Positions 26,879-37,135 are shown, counted from the first letter of the stretch. The stretch is 64,000 nt of DNA from Alkalihalobacillus sp. LMS6 (GCF_024362765.1 NZ_CP093302.1:2014001-2078000); one strand, 5' to 3'. The notes: generated from the letters alone by a model not told the origin. A program made the numbers and translations.

Positions 26879-28504
26879 CTAGTGAACGTGCCCCTCATGA
26901 ACAAATTGGCGTTTTTCAACTGTCTGAACAACGTTTCCGTCTCCATCAAGCAACTCGTATTCATGCGCTTCCTCAAGGGTTTGATTCATACTTTGCACGT
27001 AGAAAAAGACTTGATCTTCTACCGACACTTCCACCGTCTCATGAGCAAAATGAATCCTTACCTCTTCAATTTCTTCTGTTACATATCCTAGCGTGACATA
27101 AGTACTTATGGTTTCTACATCTACCCAGTCATTTTCAATAAACATAAACGTATCCATGAATTGGTCACCACCAGTTAAGAAGCCATTTTCAATCTCGACT
27201 TCAGCATCTAAATATTTTCGATACCCGTCAGGCTCTTCTTTTAATCGTTCAGCGACAAGATGACGTTCATTTTCCATAAATATGACCGCAAAGGAATCAT
27301 CTGTTAATGGCCATGTCGTTATTGGTTCCAACTCCTCATCTTCACGATTGACGTTTATCGCTTCCTCGACCGTGTCATGAACGGTTAAATTTACAGGGAT
27401 GTCTCCAGGTCCCGTACTTGTCATTAAGCCGACATAAAAACTGAGTACAAATGCAATCGCTACGGTTGCTGTTACCCATGTTCGTTTAAACCACCAAGCG
27501 ACAAATAAGCCGCCAAAGAATAGGAAAGCCGCAGCTCCTAACAGGAGTCCAGACCAAACGGAAGGGGAAAATGCGATTAGTTGATTTTCAATTAAAGGCT
27601 CCGTTAAAAAAGCGTTCATGATTGGACTGAATGGTTCGTTTTGTAAGGTACGCAGCACATTATGAGGAGGCTCACTTTCTGTTAACATCGCCGTTACAAT
27701 AAATACCGCTAACACAAAAATGGATTCAAACCGAAAAGACCGTTGTTTTTCTTCAATTGATAAGCTCGCTCCTTTTCCACTTAAGGCAAGCAAATGTCGA
27801 AACCCAAAAATGAGTAAAGGTGCAATAAGAATATGTTTTATGACGAGAAGCTGACCGTACGTTAGCATCCAGCTATTTACATATTCAGGTGCGATTTCTC
27901 CCATCATGACAAATCCACTTGTGGACACAAGCAATAAACTAAATACCGCAAGTGCTGAAAACCATTGATGAAATTTTTTTCCGTTTGTTAAATGTTTTGC
28001 ATACAGACTGACAATAAATAAAGGGCCTGTCCATAAAGCCATCGAAAGAAGGTGAATAGCATTTGAAATGGCGCCTGATGCATATCCGTCTGTTAAAGAC
28101 GCGCTGTGACTAGACAGACTGACGGCAAAGATGATACCTAAAAATAAAATAAACTGCAGACCTGATCGAATAAATCGGTTTAGTTTTTGCGAAAAGATAA
28201 TAAGTATAAGAATAAGCACCGCAAACAGCAAAACAAGGAAGAAACTTGTTCCTAAGATATGTTCCCCCATTGCAGTCACAATCCCATCGAGCAACGAGAT
28301 CGAAAAGAAATTAGCGTACGTTCTTCCTAACCCAATTAGATATCCTAATTGAATAAGCGGAATGAACATCGTAACAATGAGCATAAATCGATTCGGTATG
28401 ACTCGATCTAACCCACGTTCTCTCGGTACCATTTGAATAATAATTAAACCAGCTAATAAAGCCAGACATGTATACATAAAACTATTTAAAACGATCTCCA
28501 GCAT
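26879..28504 (-). CDS. CopD-domain polytopic membrane protein
   Basis: The 541-residue protein has about eight to nine hydrophobic segments. The middle (about residues 120-290) matches the copper resistance D domain: SLSSHSASLTDGYASGAISN, IHLLSMALWTGPLFI and KHILIAPLLIFGFRHLLAL. Residues after ~355 form a soluble acidic region that ends in histidines (FVHEGHVH). A role in copper uptake or cupric-enzyme supply is the family expectation; there is no fused CopC domain that I can identify. It probably shares a transcript with the downstream double-AAA gene. Confidence 0.78.
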   Translation of the reverse strand: MLEIVLNSFMYTCLALLAGLIIIQMVPRERGLDRVIPNRFMLIVTMFIPLIQLGYLIGLGRTYANFFSISLLDGIVTAMGEHILGTSFFLVLLFAVLILILIIFSQKLNRFIRSGLQFILFLGIIFAVSLSSHSASLTDGYASGAISNAIHLLSMALWTGPLFIVSLYAKHLTNGKKFHQWFSALAVFSLLLVSTSGFVMMGEIAPEYVNSWMLTYGQLLVIKHILIAPLLIFGFRHLLALSGKGASLSIEEKQRSFRFESIFVLAVFIVTAMLTESEPPHNVLRTLQNEPFSPIMNAFLTEPLIENQLIAFSPSVWSGLLLGAAAFLFFGGLFVAWWFKRTWVTATVAIAFVLSFYVGLMTSTGPGDIPVNLTVHDTVEEAINVNREDEELEPITTWPLTDDSFAVIFMENERHLVAERLKEEPDGYRKYLDAEVEIENGFLTGGDQFMDTFMFIENDWVDVETISTYVTLGYVTEEIEEVRIHFAHETVEVSVEDQVFFYVQSMNQTLEEAHEYELLDGDGNVVQTVEKRQFVHEGHVH

Positions 28505-28584
28505 GATCTTCTCCTCTTAAAAACGATAATCACTCTTATCCTAACAGGCGAAGCACGATTTGAATATGGTTTTGCTTAAATGAC

Positions 28585-28612
28585 AAAAAACCGTCGAGAA
28601 CTCGACGGTTTA
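28585..28612 (-). terminator. sspN-like gene terminator
   Basis: CCGTCGAG-aa-CTCGACGG followed by TTTTTTGT on the minus strand; the stem includes the stop codon of the SspN-like gene. Confidence 0.85.
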
Positions 28613-28747
28613 TCCTTTGGGAGGAATATAATCAGGTTGACGATTTGATTTATTTGCCACTTTCTTCCCATTATTTCGGGTCGATTTTCGTGGCTGCGTT
28701 CCTAAATGATCCGGTGTATATTGGGCAAATCGATTTTTCTCACTCAT
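28610..28747 (-). CDS. sspN: small acid-soluble spore protein N-like
   Basis: This 45-residue gene has a strong GAGGAGGGG site before ATG 28747. The product FAQYTPDHLGTQPRKSTRNNG then KKVANKSNRQPDY resembles SspN (FAPNHIGTQ..K.....GK.M), a minor spore-core protein made in the forespore in Bacillus. It has its own terminator. Recognition is by motif from memory, so symbol confidence is moderate. Confidence 0.75.
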   Translation of the reverse strand: MSEKNRFAQYTPDHLGTQPRKSTRNNGKKVANKSNRQPDYIPPKG

Positions 28748-28799
28748 GAACACCCCTCCTCTGTCTTACTATTCCACAAGAAAGGGTTTTTAGTTTAGT

Positions 28800-28928
28800 T
28801 TATTTTGGAAGGGCATGCTTTTGTTCAAAACGCTCCTCTAAACGGTTCACTTCCGTCTGATCTTGGGTTAAACGCTCTTTATTTTGCTTGACCAATTCAC
28901 TAAAAGGCAATCGTCCGACTCGTCTCAT
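28800..28928 (-). CDS. FbpB family small basic protein
   Basis: The 42-residue product MRRVGRLPFSELVKQNKERL...NRLEERFEQKHALPK has the signature of FbpB-type small proteins (F..LV.ENK..L..D...L..IEER.E.RH). In B. subtilis FbpB is Fur-controlled and helps the FsrA RNA in iron sparing. GAGGTG lies seven bases upstream of ATG 28928. No obvious Fur box was seen in the short upstream region. Confidence 0.72.
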   Translation of the reverse strand: MRRVGRLPFSELVKQNKERLTQDQTEVNRLEERFEQKHALPK

Positions 28929-29052
28929 AGTTTTTTCACCTCGTTTTTACTTCTAGTATTTCACCAATTTAAATCTTTTAAACCTTCTTTCTCTACAAAA
29001 AGATGAATATTCAACAAATTTTGCACATAGTTTTTAAAAAGGAGTGAGACAG

Positions 29053-29163
29053 ATGACAGAAAGCCGATTAATACAAGAATTTGAACAGGAATTAAAGCGA
29101 CCACTGAAAGAAAAAGAGCGCCAACTTATACAGTGGATGACGCAACAACAACGCACTAGCTAA
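29053..29163 (+). CDS. small hypothetical protein (36 aa)
   Basis: The ATG follows AAAAAGGAGTG closely and the frame encodes MTESRLIQEFEQELKRPLKE then KERQLIQWMTQQQRTS. It ends at a strong terminator. Its core pattern EF...L.R.L...E..LI is shared with the small gene at 2876-3016, suggesting one family of uncharacterised bacillus micro-proteins. Confidence 0.62.
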   Translation: MTESRLIQEFEQELKRPLKEKERQLIQWMTQQQRTS

Positions 29164-29164
29164 T

Positions 29165-29202
29165 TAAAAAACCCTCTTCGATTTTAACCGAAGAGGGTTT
29201 TT
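29165..29202. terminator. bidirectional terminator
   Basis: AACCCTCTTCG-attttaac-CGAAGAGGGTTTTTG between the converging small gene and the RND transporter gene. Confidence 0.88.
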
Positions 29203-29207
29203 GTCAC

Positions 29208-32200
29208 TTACTGCTTATCGTCATCTTTCTTTGTTCTTGAAACAATAGAATCAAGCAACTCAACAATTTCATCTCGGCTTAATTCTGTTTTGTCTTTAGC
29301 CTTAGACGAAGAGTCTTCATCGTTTACTTGTTGATTTGCGTGACCAACATCTTCATTCGAATCATATCTTTCATCTGCAGACTGTTCGTTTTCTTCACCT
29401 TCTGGCAATGCTTTTACAGCTTGATTGTTTTCGTCTACTTCATAGTATTCGCCATCAATCGTAACCATTTGAGGTGTGCCTTTCTTTGAACGTGTTTCTT
29501 TATCAAACAGGCTATAAAGAACTGGAATAAAAATTAACGTTAGCGCCGTACTACTAATAAGTCCACCGATAACCGCAATCGCCATTGGTTGCTGCAGTTC
29601 AGCGCCTTCACCAAATCCTAAAGCAATTGGCACCATACCAAGAATTGCCGTCATTGATGTCATCACAATTGGACGTGTTCTTAGTTGCACAGACTCCACT
29701 AGAGCATTATAAGTGGACATGCCTTTTTTCTTCTGTTGATTTACAAAGTCAAGCATCACAATCCCGTTGTTCGTTACAACACCAACAAGGATGATAATTC
29801 CAATGAAGGTGGTGACACCAATCGCTGTTTGTGTAATCGTAAGCGCAAGCGTAACTCCGATTAATACGAGTGGTACCGTCATAAGCATAATGAACGGAAG
29901 CTTAAAGGATTCGAATTGCGCTGCCATGATCAAGTAAATGAAGACAATCGCTAAAACAAGAGCTAAAACCATACTCCCGATTGCATCTTCAAGAATCTCT
30001 TGTTCCCCACCGAACGAGAATTGCGCACCATCTGGAAAATCAATTTCATCAACGGAATCTTCAATTAGTGTGGATACATCACTTAATGTCGCTTCTGTTG
30101 TATAGCCAACGGTAAACTCAACTGCTTCTTCTTGGTCGGCACGCTGAATAGAGGCTGGTGATTCACCTTCCGCAATATCAGCAACTTCACTAAGTTCAAC
30201 AGTTGTGCCTTCTTGGGAAACAATTTGTAAATTCTCTAGTTCTTCAATCGTCTCTGTATACTCTGGAGCAAGCCCGACCTGCACTTCATAAAATTGTGCT
30301 TCTTCGTCATCACTAGACAATTGAATGGTCATGGCCGTTTCTCCACGTGTAGCGCCATTCACTTGCGTTGCAATCTCCGCTGGGGTTAACCCAAGGCCTC
30401 TTGCTTCCTCTGCATCTACATCTACTACAATTTCAGGAACTTGATCTTCAATACTTAATTGCACTTCACGAACGAGTGATGAATCAAGAAGCTCTTCCTC
30501 TAACTCATAAACCGTGTCATAGAGCGTATTTCGATCGGAATACGTAACGGTAAATGGAACGGTATTCGCTTCTCCACCCATAGCAGCAGTTTGCGTGAAC
30601 GCACGTACTTCAGCTGCGTCGTCAGCACGCTCTAAATCTCGTTCAATCGTTTCGATGAATTCAGCCGTCGAAATGGAGCGCTCGTCTAACGGCGTCATCG
30701 CAACAGTGATTTGAGCAGTATGCGCTCCTCCGGATTGACCTGGTTGGCCATTTGAACCAATCACACTTACATAATCATTTACTTCTTGGTAATCAGAAAG
30801 AACGTCTTCAATTTCCACAACTGCATCGGTTGTTCGAGACAAACTTGTGCCTGTTTCCATCTCTACTTCGACAGTAAACGAGCCTTGATCACTTTCCGGT
30901 ATTAATTCTAGGCCGACGGTTGTTAAACCAATCCCACCAATTAAAAGTAAACCAAACGTACTAGCAATAACCGTTTTGCGATGGCCTAATGACCAATGCG
31001 TCATTTTCTCTAAGCCGCGCATTGTCTTCGTTTCGCGTCGTTTTGACTCATCATTTGCTTGTGATGGTTTTAAAACCCGACTCGCAATCATTGGAACAAC
31101 TGTAATCGCTACAACGAAAGATGAAAGTAAACTAAATGAAACGGTTAATGCTAACTCTCTAAATAGATTTCCAACAATCCCGCTAATAAAGACAATTGGT
31201 AAAAAGACAGAGATGGTTGTTAATGTTGATGCAAAAATAGCTGCCATGACTTCTTTTGTTCCATCTGAAGCCGCTTGTTTGGCATTTTTACCTTTTGATA
31301 AGTGGCGGTATATATTCTCAATAACAACAATGGCATTATCGACGACTAGACCAATTCCAAGTGCTAGCCCTCCCAGTGTCATAATGTTTAAGCCAATATC
31401 AAGGAAATACATAAAGGCAAATGTAACGATGACAGAAAATGGTATCGCCAAGCCAATGATTAATGGTGTTTTAAGATTTCTTAAAAAGAAAAATAAAACA
31501 ACCATCGCTAACACACCACCTATGATAAGGGCAGTTGCGACACTTTGAATCGCTGAGTTGATAAAGTCTCCTTCATCATAGAGAACAACAACATCAAGAT
31601 CTTCATAGTCAACATCGTCTTGCAGTTCGCTTAAGCGCTCGTTCACAGCATTTGAAGTCTGAGTCGTATTTGCGCTAGACTCTTGCATGATTGATAAACT
31701 AATAGCAGGCTCTTGATTTGCTCTTGTTAACGTTTCTAAATCCTCTGAATCAATGGCAATGTCCGCGATGCTATCTAATGTTATCTCTTCACCTGTTTCT
31801 TGATTCACACCTATAACAAGCTCTTCAATTTCTTCAAGGCTTGTTAATTCATGGATGATACGCGTCGTTAAACTTAGATCATCTTGTTCGACCACACCAC
31901 CTGGAACAGTGACATTATTCGCTTGTAGCGCACTCACAACCGTATCTTGATTGACACCGGCGTCAATCATGTCATCTTGATCGAGTTCAATCGATACAAT
32001 TTCCGTGATGGTTCCAGATTCATTCACACTTGCCACTCCTGGCACTTGAAGAATCTCTTGTTCTAAATCAATTACATCATCTTGAAACGCTTCAATTTCT
32101 TCATTAGAAGTAATTGCAAGCTGCATCATTGGAAACATTGATGGATCAAACTTTAAAAAGCTTGGCTCTCCAGCACCATCTGGTAAATCGATTTGCTGTA

Positions 32201-32528
32201 AAGCGTTTATGATATCAAGCTCAACATCTTCAATCGAGCTACTCCAATCAAATTCAAGGAGAACAATGGATGATCCTTCTTGGGAGTTTGATGTCATGTT
32301 TTGCAAGCCTGATATGCTTGCCATTCTGTTTTCAATCGGTATCGTGATTTGGTCTTGCACTTCTTGCGGATTTACGTTTGGATAGCTCGTTGCGATAGCA
32401 GCAACAGGCGGGTCAATTTCCGGCAAGAGTTGTAGTGGCAATCGTGTTAACGAAACAATTCCCATAATGATAAAGAAAATCATTCCGACAATCGTAAACA
32501 CGGGCCGGCGAATCGAAAAATTTGTCAC
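29208..32528 (-). CDS. swrC: RND family efflux permease, SwrC/YerP-like
   Basis: This 1106-residue HAE1-type RND transporter has the twelve-helix plan with two large outer loops: opening FSIRRPVFTIVGMIFF, the TM4 proton-relay motif GLALGIGLVVDNAIVVIENI and the C-terminal half FIGIIILVGVVTNNGIVMLDF. The start is GTG 32528, seven bases after GGAGG. The last ~90 residues are an acidic cytoplasmic tail. B. subtilis SwrC exports surfactin and supports swarming; here the substrate is inferred only from family. Confidence 0.85.
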   Translation of the reverse strand: MTNFSIRRPVFTIVGMIFFIIMGIVSLTRLPLQLLPEIDPPVAAIATSYPNVNPQEVQDQITIPIENRMASISGLQNMTSNSQEGSSIVLLEFDWSSSIEDVELDIINALQQIDLPDGAGEPSFLKFDPSMFPMMQLAITSNEEIEAFQDDVIDLEQEILQVPGVASVNESGTITEIVSIELDQDDMIDAGVNQDTVVSALQANNVTVPGGVVEQDDLSLTTRIIHELTSLEEIEELVIGVNQETGEEITLDSIADIAIDSEDLETLTRANQEPAISLSIMQESSANTTQTSNAVNERLSELQDDVDYEDLDVVVLYDEGDFINSAIQSVATALIIGGVLAMVVLFFFLRNLKTPLIIGLAIPFSVIVTFAFMYFLDIGLNIMTLGGLALGIGLVVDNAIVVIENIYRHLSKGKNAKQAASDGTKEVMAAIFASTLTTISVFLPIVFISGIVGNLFRELALTVSFSLLSSFVVAITVVPMIASRVLKPSQANDESKRRETKTMRGLEKMTHWSLGHRKTVIASTFGLLLIGGIGLTTVGLELIPESDQGSFTVEVEMETGTSLSRTTDAVVEIEDVLSDYQEVNDYVSVIGSNGQPGQSGGAHTAQITVAMTPLDERSISTAEFIETIERDLERADDAAEVRAFTQTAAMGGEANTVPFTVTYSDRNTLYDTVYELEEELLDSSLVREVQLSIEDQVPEIVVDVDAEEARGLGLTPAEIATQVNGATRGETAMTIQLSSDDEEAQFYEVQVGLAPEYTETIEELENLQIVSQEGTTVELSEVADIAEGESPASIQRADQEEAVEFTVGYTTEATLSDVSTLIEDSVDEIDFPDGAQFSFGGEQEILEDAIGSMVLALVLAIVFIYLIMAAQFESFKLPFIMLMTVPLVLIGVTLALTITQTAIGVTTFIGIIILVGVVTNNGIVMLDFVNQQKKKGMSTYNALVESVQLRTRPIVMTSMTAILGMVPIALGFGEGAELQQPMAIAVIGGLISSTALTLIFIPVLYSLFDKETRSKKGTPQMVTIDGEYYEVDENNQAVKALPEGEENEQSADERYDSNEDVGHANQQVNDEDSSSKAKDKTELSRDEIVELLDSIVSRTKKDDDKQ

Positions 32529-32635
32529 GTTGGTTCCTCCATCATCCCAAGTCTTTTTATTTGCTATACACACCTTACACAAAACGAAGGTTAAAAAGCA
32601 AGCAAAAACAATTTAGACCTCTAAACTATTTTTAT

Positions 32636-32671
32636 AAAAGAAAAACTTGCTTGATGTGAATCAAGCAAGTC
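32636..32671 (-). terminator. aconitase terminator
   Basis: ACTTGCTTGAT-tcac-ATCAAGCAAGT then TTTTTC on the minus strand, about 15 bases after the citB stop. Confidence 0.88.
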
Positions 32672-32683
32672 TCATTATACGGT

Positions 32684-35401
32684 TTATGCTGGCTGTAGTT
32701 TATCTCTAAGCACCATTTGTAAAATACCGCCGTGACGATAGTAATCAACATCGACATCACTATCAAAACGTACTAGTACGTCAAACTCTGTTTTTGTTCC
32801 ATCTTCAGCTACAGCTGTCACTTTCACGTGATCACGAGGTTTTACAGTATCATCGATTGCAACAGAAATACTTTCTTTTCCAGTTAAACCAAGTGATTCT
32901 GCACTTTCTCCAGCTTTAAATTGAAGTGGCAACACACCCATCAAGACAAGGTTAGAACGGTGAATACGCTCGTAGCTTTCTGCAATAACCGTTTTAATTC
33001 CGAGTAGGTTTGTTCCTTTTGCAGCCCAGTCACGAGAAGAGCCCATACCATAGTCTTGACCAGCGATCACAACAAGACCAGTGTTATCCTCTTTGTATTT
33101 CATTGCTGCATCATAAATGGACATTACTTCACCAGTTGGCCAGTAAGTCGTAAAGCCACCTTCTGTCCCAGGAGCAATTTGGTTACGAATACGAATATTC
33201 GCAAACGTCCCTCTCATCATCACGTCATGGTTTCCTCGACGAGATCCATATGAGTTAAAGTCTCTAGGTGCAACACCTTTTTCAATCAAAAATTTGCCTG
33301 CTGGCGTATTCTTTCCAATCGCTCCTGCTGGAGAAATGTGGTCAGTCGTAACAGAGTCACCAAACTTCCCAACAACACGAAGATCTGAAAGTGGTTTAAC
33401 CGCCTCTGGATCTTTTGCGAGCCCTTCAAAGAACGGTGGGTTCGCAATATAAGTGGATTCATCATCCCATTTATAAAGCGCATCATCTGTTGTATCGATT
33501 TGATTCCAGCGCTCATTACTAGTAAAGACATCTTGATACTCTCGACGGAATAGTTCTGGTGTAACAGTTTGATCGACAATCGCACGAACTTCTTCCGTAG
33601 AAGGCCAAATATCTTTAAAGAATACAGGCTTACCATCTTTATCTGTTGTAATTGGATCATTTAACAAGTCAACATTGACTGTTCCGGCAAGTGCATATGC
33701 GACAACAAGTGGTGGCGATGCAAGGTAGTTTGCTTTGACAAGCGGGTGAATACGACCTTCAAAGTTTCGGTTACCTGATAAAACGGAAGTTACAGTTAAA
33801 TCGTTTTCCGCAATCGCATCTTCAATTTCTTCTTCTAAAGGACCGGAGTTCCCGATACAAGTCGTACAACCATACCCTACAAGATGGAAGCCCATGTCTT
33901 CAAGGTAAGGCATTAACCCTGAATCGTTCAAGTAACCAGTAACGACTTTTGAACCTGGTGCAAGAGATGTTTTTACATACTCAGGCACTTTTAGCCCTAG
34001 TTCACTTGCTTTCTTTGCGACTAGCCCTGCCGCCACAAGCACATATGGATTAGACGTGTTCGTACAGCTCGTAATTGCTGCAATCGCCACTGCACCTGTC
34101 TTCATGCTTGTTTTACGTCCATCTTTATACGTAACATTAACAGTTTTGTTAAATTCAGACGGATCAAGTCCAAGACCTTGGTTGCCTGCTGGTGCTACAA
34201 CAGCTTCTTGGAAAGATTTTTGCATTTTTGGAAGTTCAATTAAATCTTGTGGACGTTTTGGACCAGAAAGATTTGCATGAATTTGCGATAAGTCAACTTC
34301 AACCACATCGGTGTACGATGGATCTGGCGTTTCGCCTGGAACATACCATAGTCCATTTGCTTGACAGTAAGCACGAACCAAATCGATTTGCTCTTCAGAA
34401 CGACCTGTTAAGCGCATGTAGTTCATGGCTTCTTCGTCTACTGGGAAGAACCCGCACGTTGCACCATATTCAGGCGCCATGTTTGAAATTGTTGCTCTGT
34501 CTGCAAGTGGCATATCTGCTAACCCTGGACCGAAGTACTCAACAAATTTCCCAACAACGTTCTTTTGTCGGAGTACTTGTGTTACTTTAAGCGCCACATC
34601 TGTTGCCGTTGTTCCACTTGGAAGTGAGCCGGTAAATTTCAATCCGATGACTTCTGGTACTGGGAAGTAAGATGGCTGACCAAGCATTCCAGCTTCTGCT
34701 TCAATACCACCAACACCCCAACCAAGAACACCAAGGCCGTTAATCATCGTTGTATGAGAATCCGTACCTACGAGTGAATCAGGGAATGTTAACAGTTCGC
34801 CATCTTTCTCTACAGCATGGACTACATTTGCTATGTACTCCAAGTTGACTTGGTGAACAATTCCTGTTGCTGGCGGCACGGCGTTATAATTATCAAACGC
34901 TTTCTTAGCCCAGCTTAAAAATTCATAACGCTCACCGTTTCGCTCAAACTCACGGTTCATGTTATAAAGCAAGGAATCATCTGTACCGAATTTATCCACT
35001 TGTACAGAGTGATCGATAACTAAATCTACAGGAATTTCCGGATTAATTTGATCCGGGTCTCCACCTAAATCAGCCATTGCTTTTCTTAACGCCGCCAAGT
35101 CAACAACTGCTGGCACCCCTGTGAAATCTTGAAGAATAACACGAGATGGTTTGAATGGAACATCAATTTCTTTTTGTTCAGCTGTTCCCCACTTCGCTAA
35201 ATTTTCTACGTGCTCTTTTTTAATAACATAATCATCATATTGACGTAAAACTGATTCTAGCAATACCTTTACAGAGTATGGTAGTTTACTAACGTTCCCA
35301 TAACCTGCTTTCTCTAACGCATCAAGTGCATAGTAATGATACGTTTTTCCATTTGACTCAAAAGAAGACCGCGCTTTAAACACATCTAAGTTTTTTGACA
35401 T
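32684..35401 (-). CDS. citB: aconitate hydratase
   Basis: Aconitase interconverts citrate and isocitrate in the TCA cycle and in Bacillus also binds RNA under iron limitation. The 905-residue protein carries the [4Fe-4S] cysteines in [14 protein letters not shown] and [12 protein letters not shown], the [16 protein letters not shown] segment, and the swivel domain with [27 protein letters not shown] precedes ATG 35401. A catabolite-response-like element lies upstream (35467-35480). The gene is monocistronic between a promoter region and a strong terminator. Confidence 0.97.
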   Translation of the reverse strand: MSKNLDVFKARSSFESNGKTYHYYALDALEKAGYGNVSKLPYSVKVLLESVLRQYDDYVIKKEHVENLAKWGTAEQKEIDVPFKPSRVILQDFTGVPAVVDLAALRKAMADLGGDPDQINPEIPVDLVIDHSVQVDKFGTDDSLLYNMNREFERNGERYEFLSWAKKAFDNYNAVPPATGIVHQVNLEYIANVVHAVEKDGELLTFPDSLVGTDSHTTMINGLGVLGWGVGGIEAEAGMLGQPSYFPVPEVIGLKFTGSLPSGTTATDVALKVTQVLRQKNVVGKFVEYFGPGLADMPLADRATISNMAPEYGATCGFFPVDEEAMNYMRLTGRSEEQIDLVRAYCQANGLWYVPGETPDPSYTDVVEVDLSQIHANLSGPKRPQDLIELPKMQKSFQEAVVAPAGNQGLGLDPSEFNKTVNVTYKDGRKTSMKTGAVAIAAITSCTNTSNPYVLVAAGLVAKKASELGLKVPEYVKTSLAPGSKVVTGYLNDSGLMPYLEDMGFHLVGYGCTTCIGNSGPLEEEIEDAIAENDLTVTSVLSGNRNFEGRIHPLVKANYLASPPLVVAYALAGTVNVDLLNDPITTDKDGKPVFFKDIWPSTEEVRAIVDQTVTPELFRREYQDVFTSNERWNQIDTTDDALYKWDDESTYIANPPFFEGLAKDPEAVKPLSDLRVVGKFGDSVTTDHISPAGAIGKNTPAGKFLIEKGVAPRDFNSYGSRRGNHDVMMRGTFANIRIRNQIAPGTEGGFTTYWPTGEVMSIYDAAMKYKEDNTGLVVIAGQDYGMGSSRDWAAKGTNLLGIKTVIAESYERIHRSNLVLMGVLPLQFKAGESAESLGLTGKESISVAIDDTVKPRDHVKVTAVAEDGTKTEFDVLVRFDSDVDVDYYRHGGILQMVLRDKLQPA

Positions 35402-35466
35402 CTAAGACCCTCCTTATCAACTTCATCATATCGCATTGTTCCCAACTTGTCTAAGGAACGCACTTG

Positions 35467-35480
35467 AGTAAGCGCTTTTA
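35467..35480. promoter_or_regulatory. candidate cre (CcpA) site upstream of citB
   Basis: AGTAAGCGCTTTTA matches 12 of 14 positions of the degenerate cre consensus TGWAARCGYTWNCW, about 66 bases before the citB start. citB is carbon-repressed in B. subtilis through CcpC and CcpA, so the location is sensible. A CcpC dyad was not identified. Confidence 0.45.
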
Positions 35481-35617
35481 ATGTAAGCGATATAATTGCC
35501 CTTCATTAGAATATCAAAAGTTGACGAAAGTTTAAATCTTTTTTCGACAATTTTTTAAAAAAGGATAAGAAAAAGTTGACTCCATATACTGAAGAATGAA
35601 AGCGAGGTGGACGAAAA

Positions 35618-35746
35618 ATGAAGGGGAATTCAAAGGCGAGACGCAATCAACCACAGCATCCTGAAAGCAATCAACCACAGAAACAAAGCGGTTCTCATAA
35701 AACAAAAAAAGCCAACCATGTTAGCCAAACAAACGGAGAAGGCTAA
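35618..35746 (+). CDS. sspP: small acid-soluble spore protein P-like
   Basis: The 42-residue basic product MKGNSKARRNQPQHPESNQP then QKQSGSHKTKKANHVSQT resembles SspP ([20 protein letters not shown]), and it lies next to citB as sspOP does in B. subtilis. The ribosome site GCGAGGTGG is near ATG 35618. It diverges from citB. The partner sspO was not found. Confidence 0.7.
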   Translation: MKGNSKARRNQPQHPESNQPQKQSGSHKTKKANHVSQTNGEG

Positions 35747-35813
35747 ATAGCCCAAACCTTTTTGAAGCCACCGCATAGACTGTAATCATACCGGAACAAA
35801 AGGAGGTTACACA

Positions 35814-35903
35814 ATGAGCGGTGGATTCGGAACAGGCGGAGGTTTCGCTTTAATTGTTGTTCTATTTATTCTTTTAGTAATTGTTGGAGCAAGCTGGTTC
35901 TAA
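35814..35903 (+). CDS. YjcZ family sporulation peptide
   Basis: A 29-residue peptide with Gly-rich start and one hydrophobic helix: MSGGFGTGGGFALIVVLFIL then LVIVGASWF. This is the YjcZ family pattern (GGGFALIVVLFILLIIVG), spore-associated membrane peptides of bacilli. AAAGGAGG precedes the ATG and a terminator follows at once. Confidence 0.88.
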   Translation: MSGGFGTGGGFALIVVLFILLVIVGASWF

Positions 35904-35904
35904 A

Positions 35905-35933
35905 AGAAGGACTGCATCGCAGTCCTTTTTTCT
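35905..35933 (+). terminator. terminator of the YjcZ-type gene
   Basis: AAGGACTGC-atc-GCAGTCCTTTTTTCTTTTTT directly after the stop. Confidence 0.88.
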
Positions 35934-35968
35934 TTTTTATGAGCCCGTTTTTGAGTACTGTCATTCAT

Positions 35969-36394
35969 TTACATAAGATAGCGACTATACTTTAGCAAAA
36001 ACATGGCACCAATACTGATGGCAAGAATAAGACTCGCTTTCCTCAACGAATCTTCCACATTTATATCGCCCTTTTTCATGAGTCGAAGCGACTTACTTGT
36101 GATTCCTAAGCTCACGCCGATAGCAAGTGTTAAGACAACGACGCCCCAAGTCCACCAAGACCCCCAATTAAAGACAAGCGGAATCCCTGTAGCAATAAGT
36201 AACACGAAGCCAATATGTGCGAATACAAACAGGACTCGATAGATATTTAATAATTTTTCTTTGAATCGTCCGCCTTCTTCAAGCCTTGCTGCATAATATA
36301 AAAATGGGAACGGTATACATAGGAATAAAACAAGTGAACTAAACATATGAGTCGCAAAAAGAATAATTTGAGACACCTTTTTCTCCCCCTCCAT
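35969..36394 (-). CDS. integral membrane protein, four TM segments
   Basis: The 141-residue protein has four hydrophobic helices (ILFATHMFSSLVLFLCIPF, VLFVFAHIGFVLLIATGIPLVF, TWGVVVLTLAIGVSLGI and ASLILAISIGAMFLL). His residues in helices 1 and 2 could bind heme, as in small copper/cytochrome membrane families, but I do not recognise it. The start could instead be the GTG at codon 7 because the sequence around the first codons itself forms a ribosome site. Confidence 0.65.
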   Translation of the reverse strand: MEGEKKVSQIILFATHMFSSLVLFLCIPFPFLYYAARLEEGGRFKEKLLNIYRVLFVFAHIGFVLLIATGIPLVFNWGSWWTWGVVVLTLAIGVSLGITSKSLRLMKKGDINVEDSLRKASLILAISIGAMFLLKYSRYLM

Positions 36395-36456
36395 AGAAAC
36401 CCTTCTTATTTTATGCTAAAGTAACAGCTAAGAACAAGTGAAAAGGAGGGCTAAAT

Positions 36457-36945
36457 GTGGGTGACTGGTTTATGAACCTGATTGTCTTGTGGACATTTAT
36501 TTTGCTCGGCTTGATGTTTATTGGTGGCTTTTTTATGTTTCGAAAATTTCTTAAACGAATGCCGAAAGAAGACGGAAAATCGATCTTAGATTGGCAAGAT
36601 TACTACATAAATCAAGCGCTTCCTTTATGGCAAGATGAGCAGCGACAATTACTTAATGAACTTGTCGAGCCTGTTCCTGAGCTCTTTCGCGATGTCGCTA
36701 AAGAAAAAATCGCTGGGAAGATTAGTGAGATTGCGTTAAGAGAAAATGCGTCTAGCCTAACACTCGATACGATTATTCGTGGATATATAACGGCAACTCC
36801 TAAGAAGGACCATCGGTTTCTCATAAAAAAACTTAAACAAAAACAAATTGATTTAACACCGTACGAGCATCTGCTCGATCGACAATCAAAATCACGTAGC
36901 AAAAAAGAGTTTCAAGAAGCAGTTGAGAAAAAGAAAACGATTTAA
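36457..36945 (+). CDS. yneK: DUF2621 protein, YneK type
   Basis: A 162-residue protein with one N-terminal transmembrane helix (LIVLWTFILLGLMFIGGFFMF) and a soluble helical domain with DWQDYYINQALPLWQDEQRQ and TLDTIIRGYITATPKKDHRF. It resembles YneK of B. subtilis, in the conserved citB neighbourhood. Translation begins at GTG 36457 after AAAAGGAGGG. A long-loop hairpin (ATGCTCC ... GGAGCATTTTTT, to about 37009) probably terminates it. Function unknown. Confidence 0.78.
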   Translation: MGDWFMNLIVLWTFILLGLMFIGGFFMFRKFLKRMPKEDGKSILDWQDYYINQALPLWQDEQRQLLNELVEPVPELFRDVAKEKIAGKISEIALRENASSLTLDTIIRGYITATPKKDHRFLIKKLKQKQIDLTPYEHLLDRQSKSRSKKEFQEAVEKKKTI

Positions 36946-37135
36946 AAAGATGCTCCCTTCAAAGTAGACACTTAACAACGTGCACACAATGGAAGGAGCA
37001 TTTTTTGATTGGTCTCATAGAAGGACCATTAACCGTCTACATGAACGGTTTGTTAAAAAGACTGTTACAGGAACGATCACTTTATTAACTTTCATACCTT
37101 TATGGACAAAGAGGTGTGCGTGTTTGCACCATCAT

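Noticed and set aside
30976-31548. 190-codon plus-strand frame opposite the RND transporter
   Set aside because: It is antisense to a highly conserved coding region and has no ribosome site.
34192-34590. 132-codon plus-strand frame opposite aconitase
   Set aside because: Antisense shadow of citB with no start signals.
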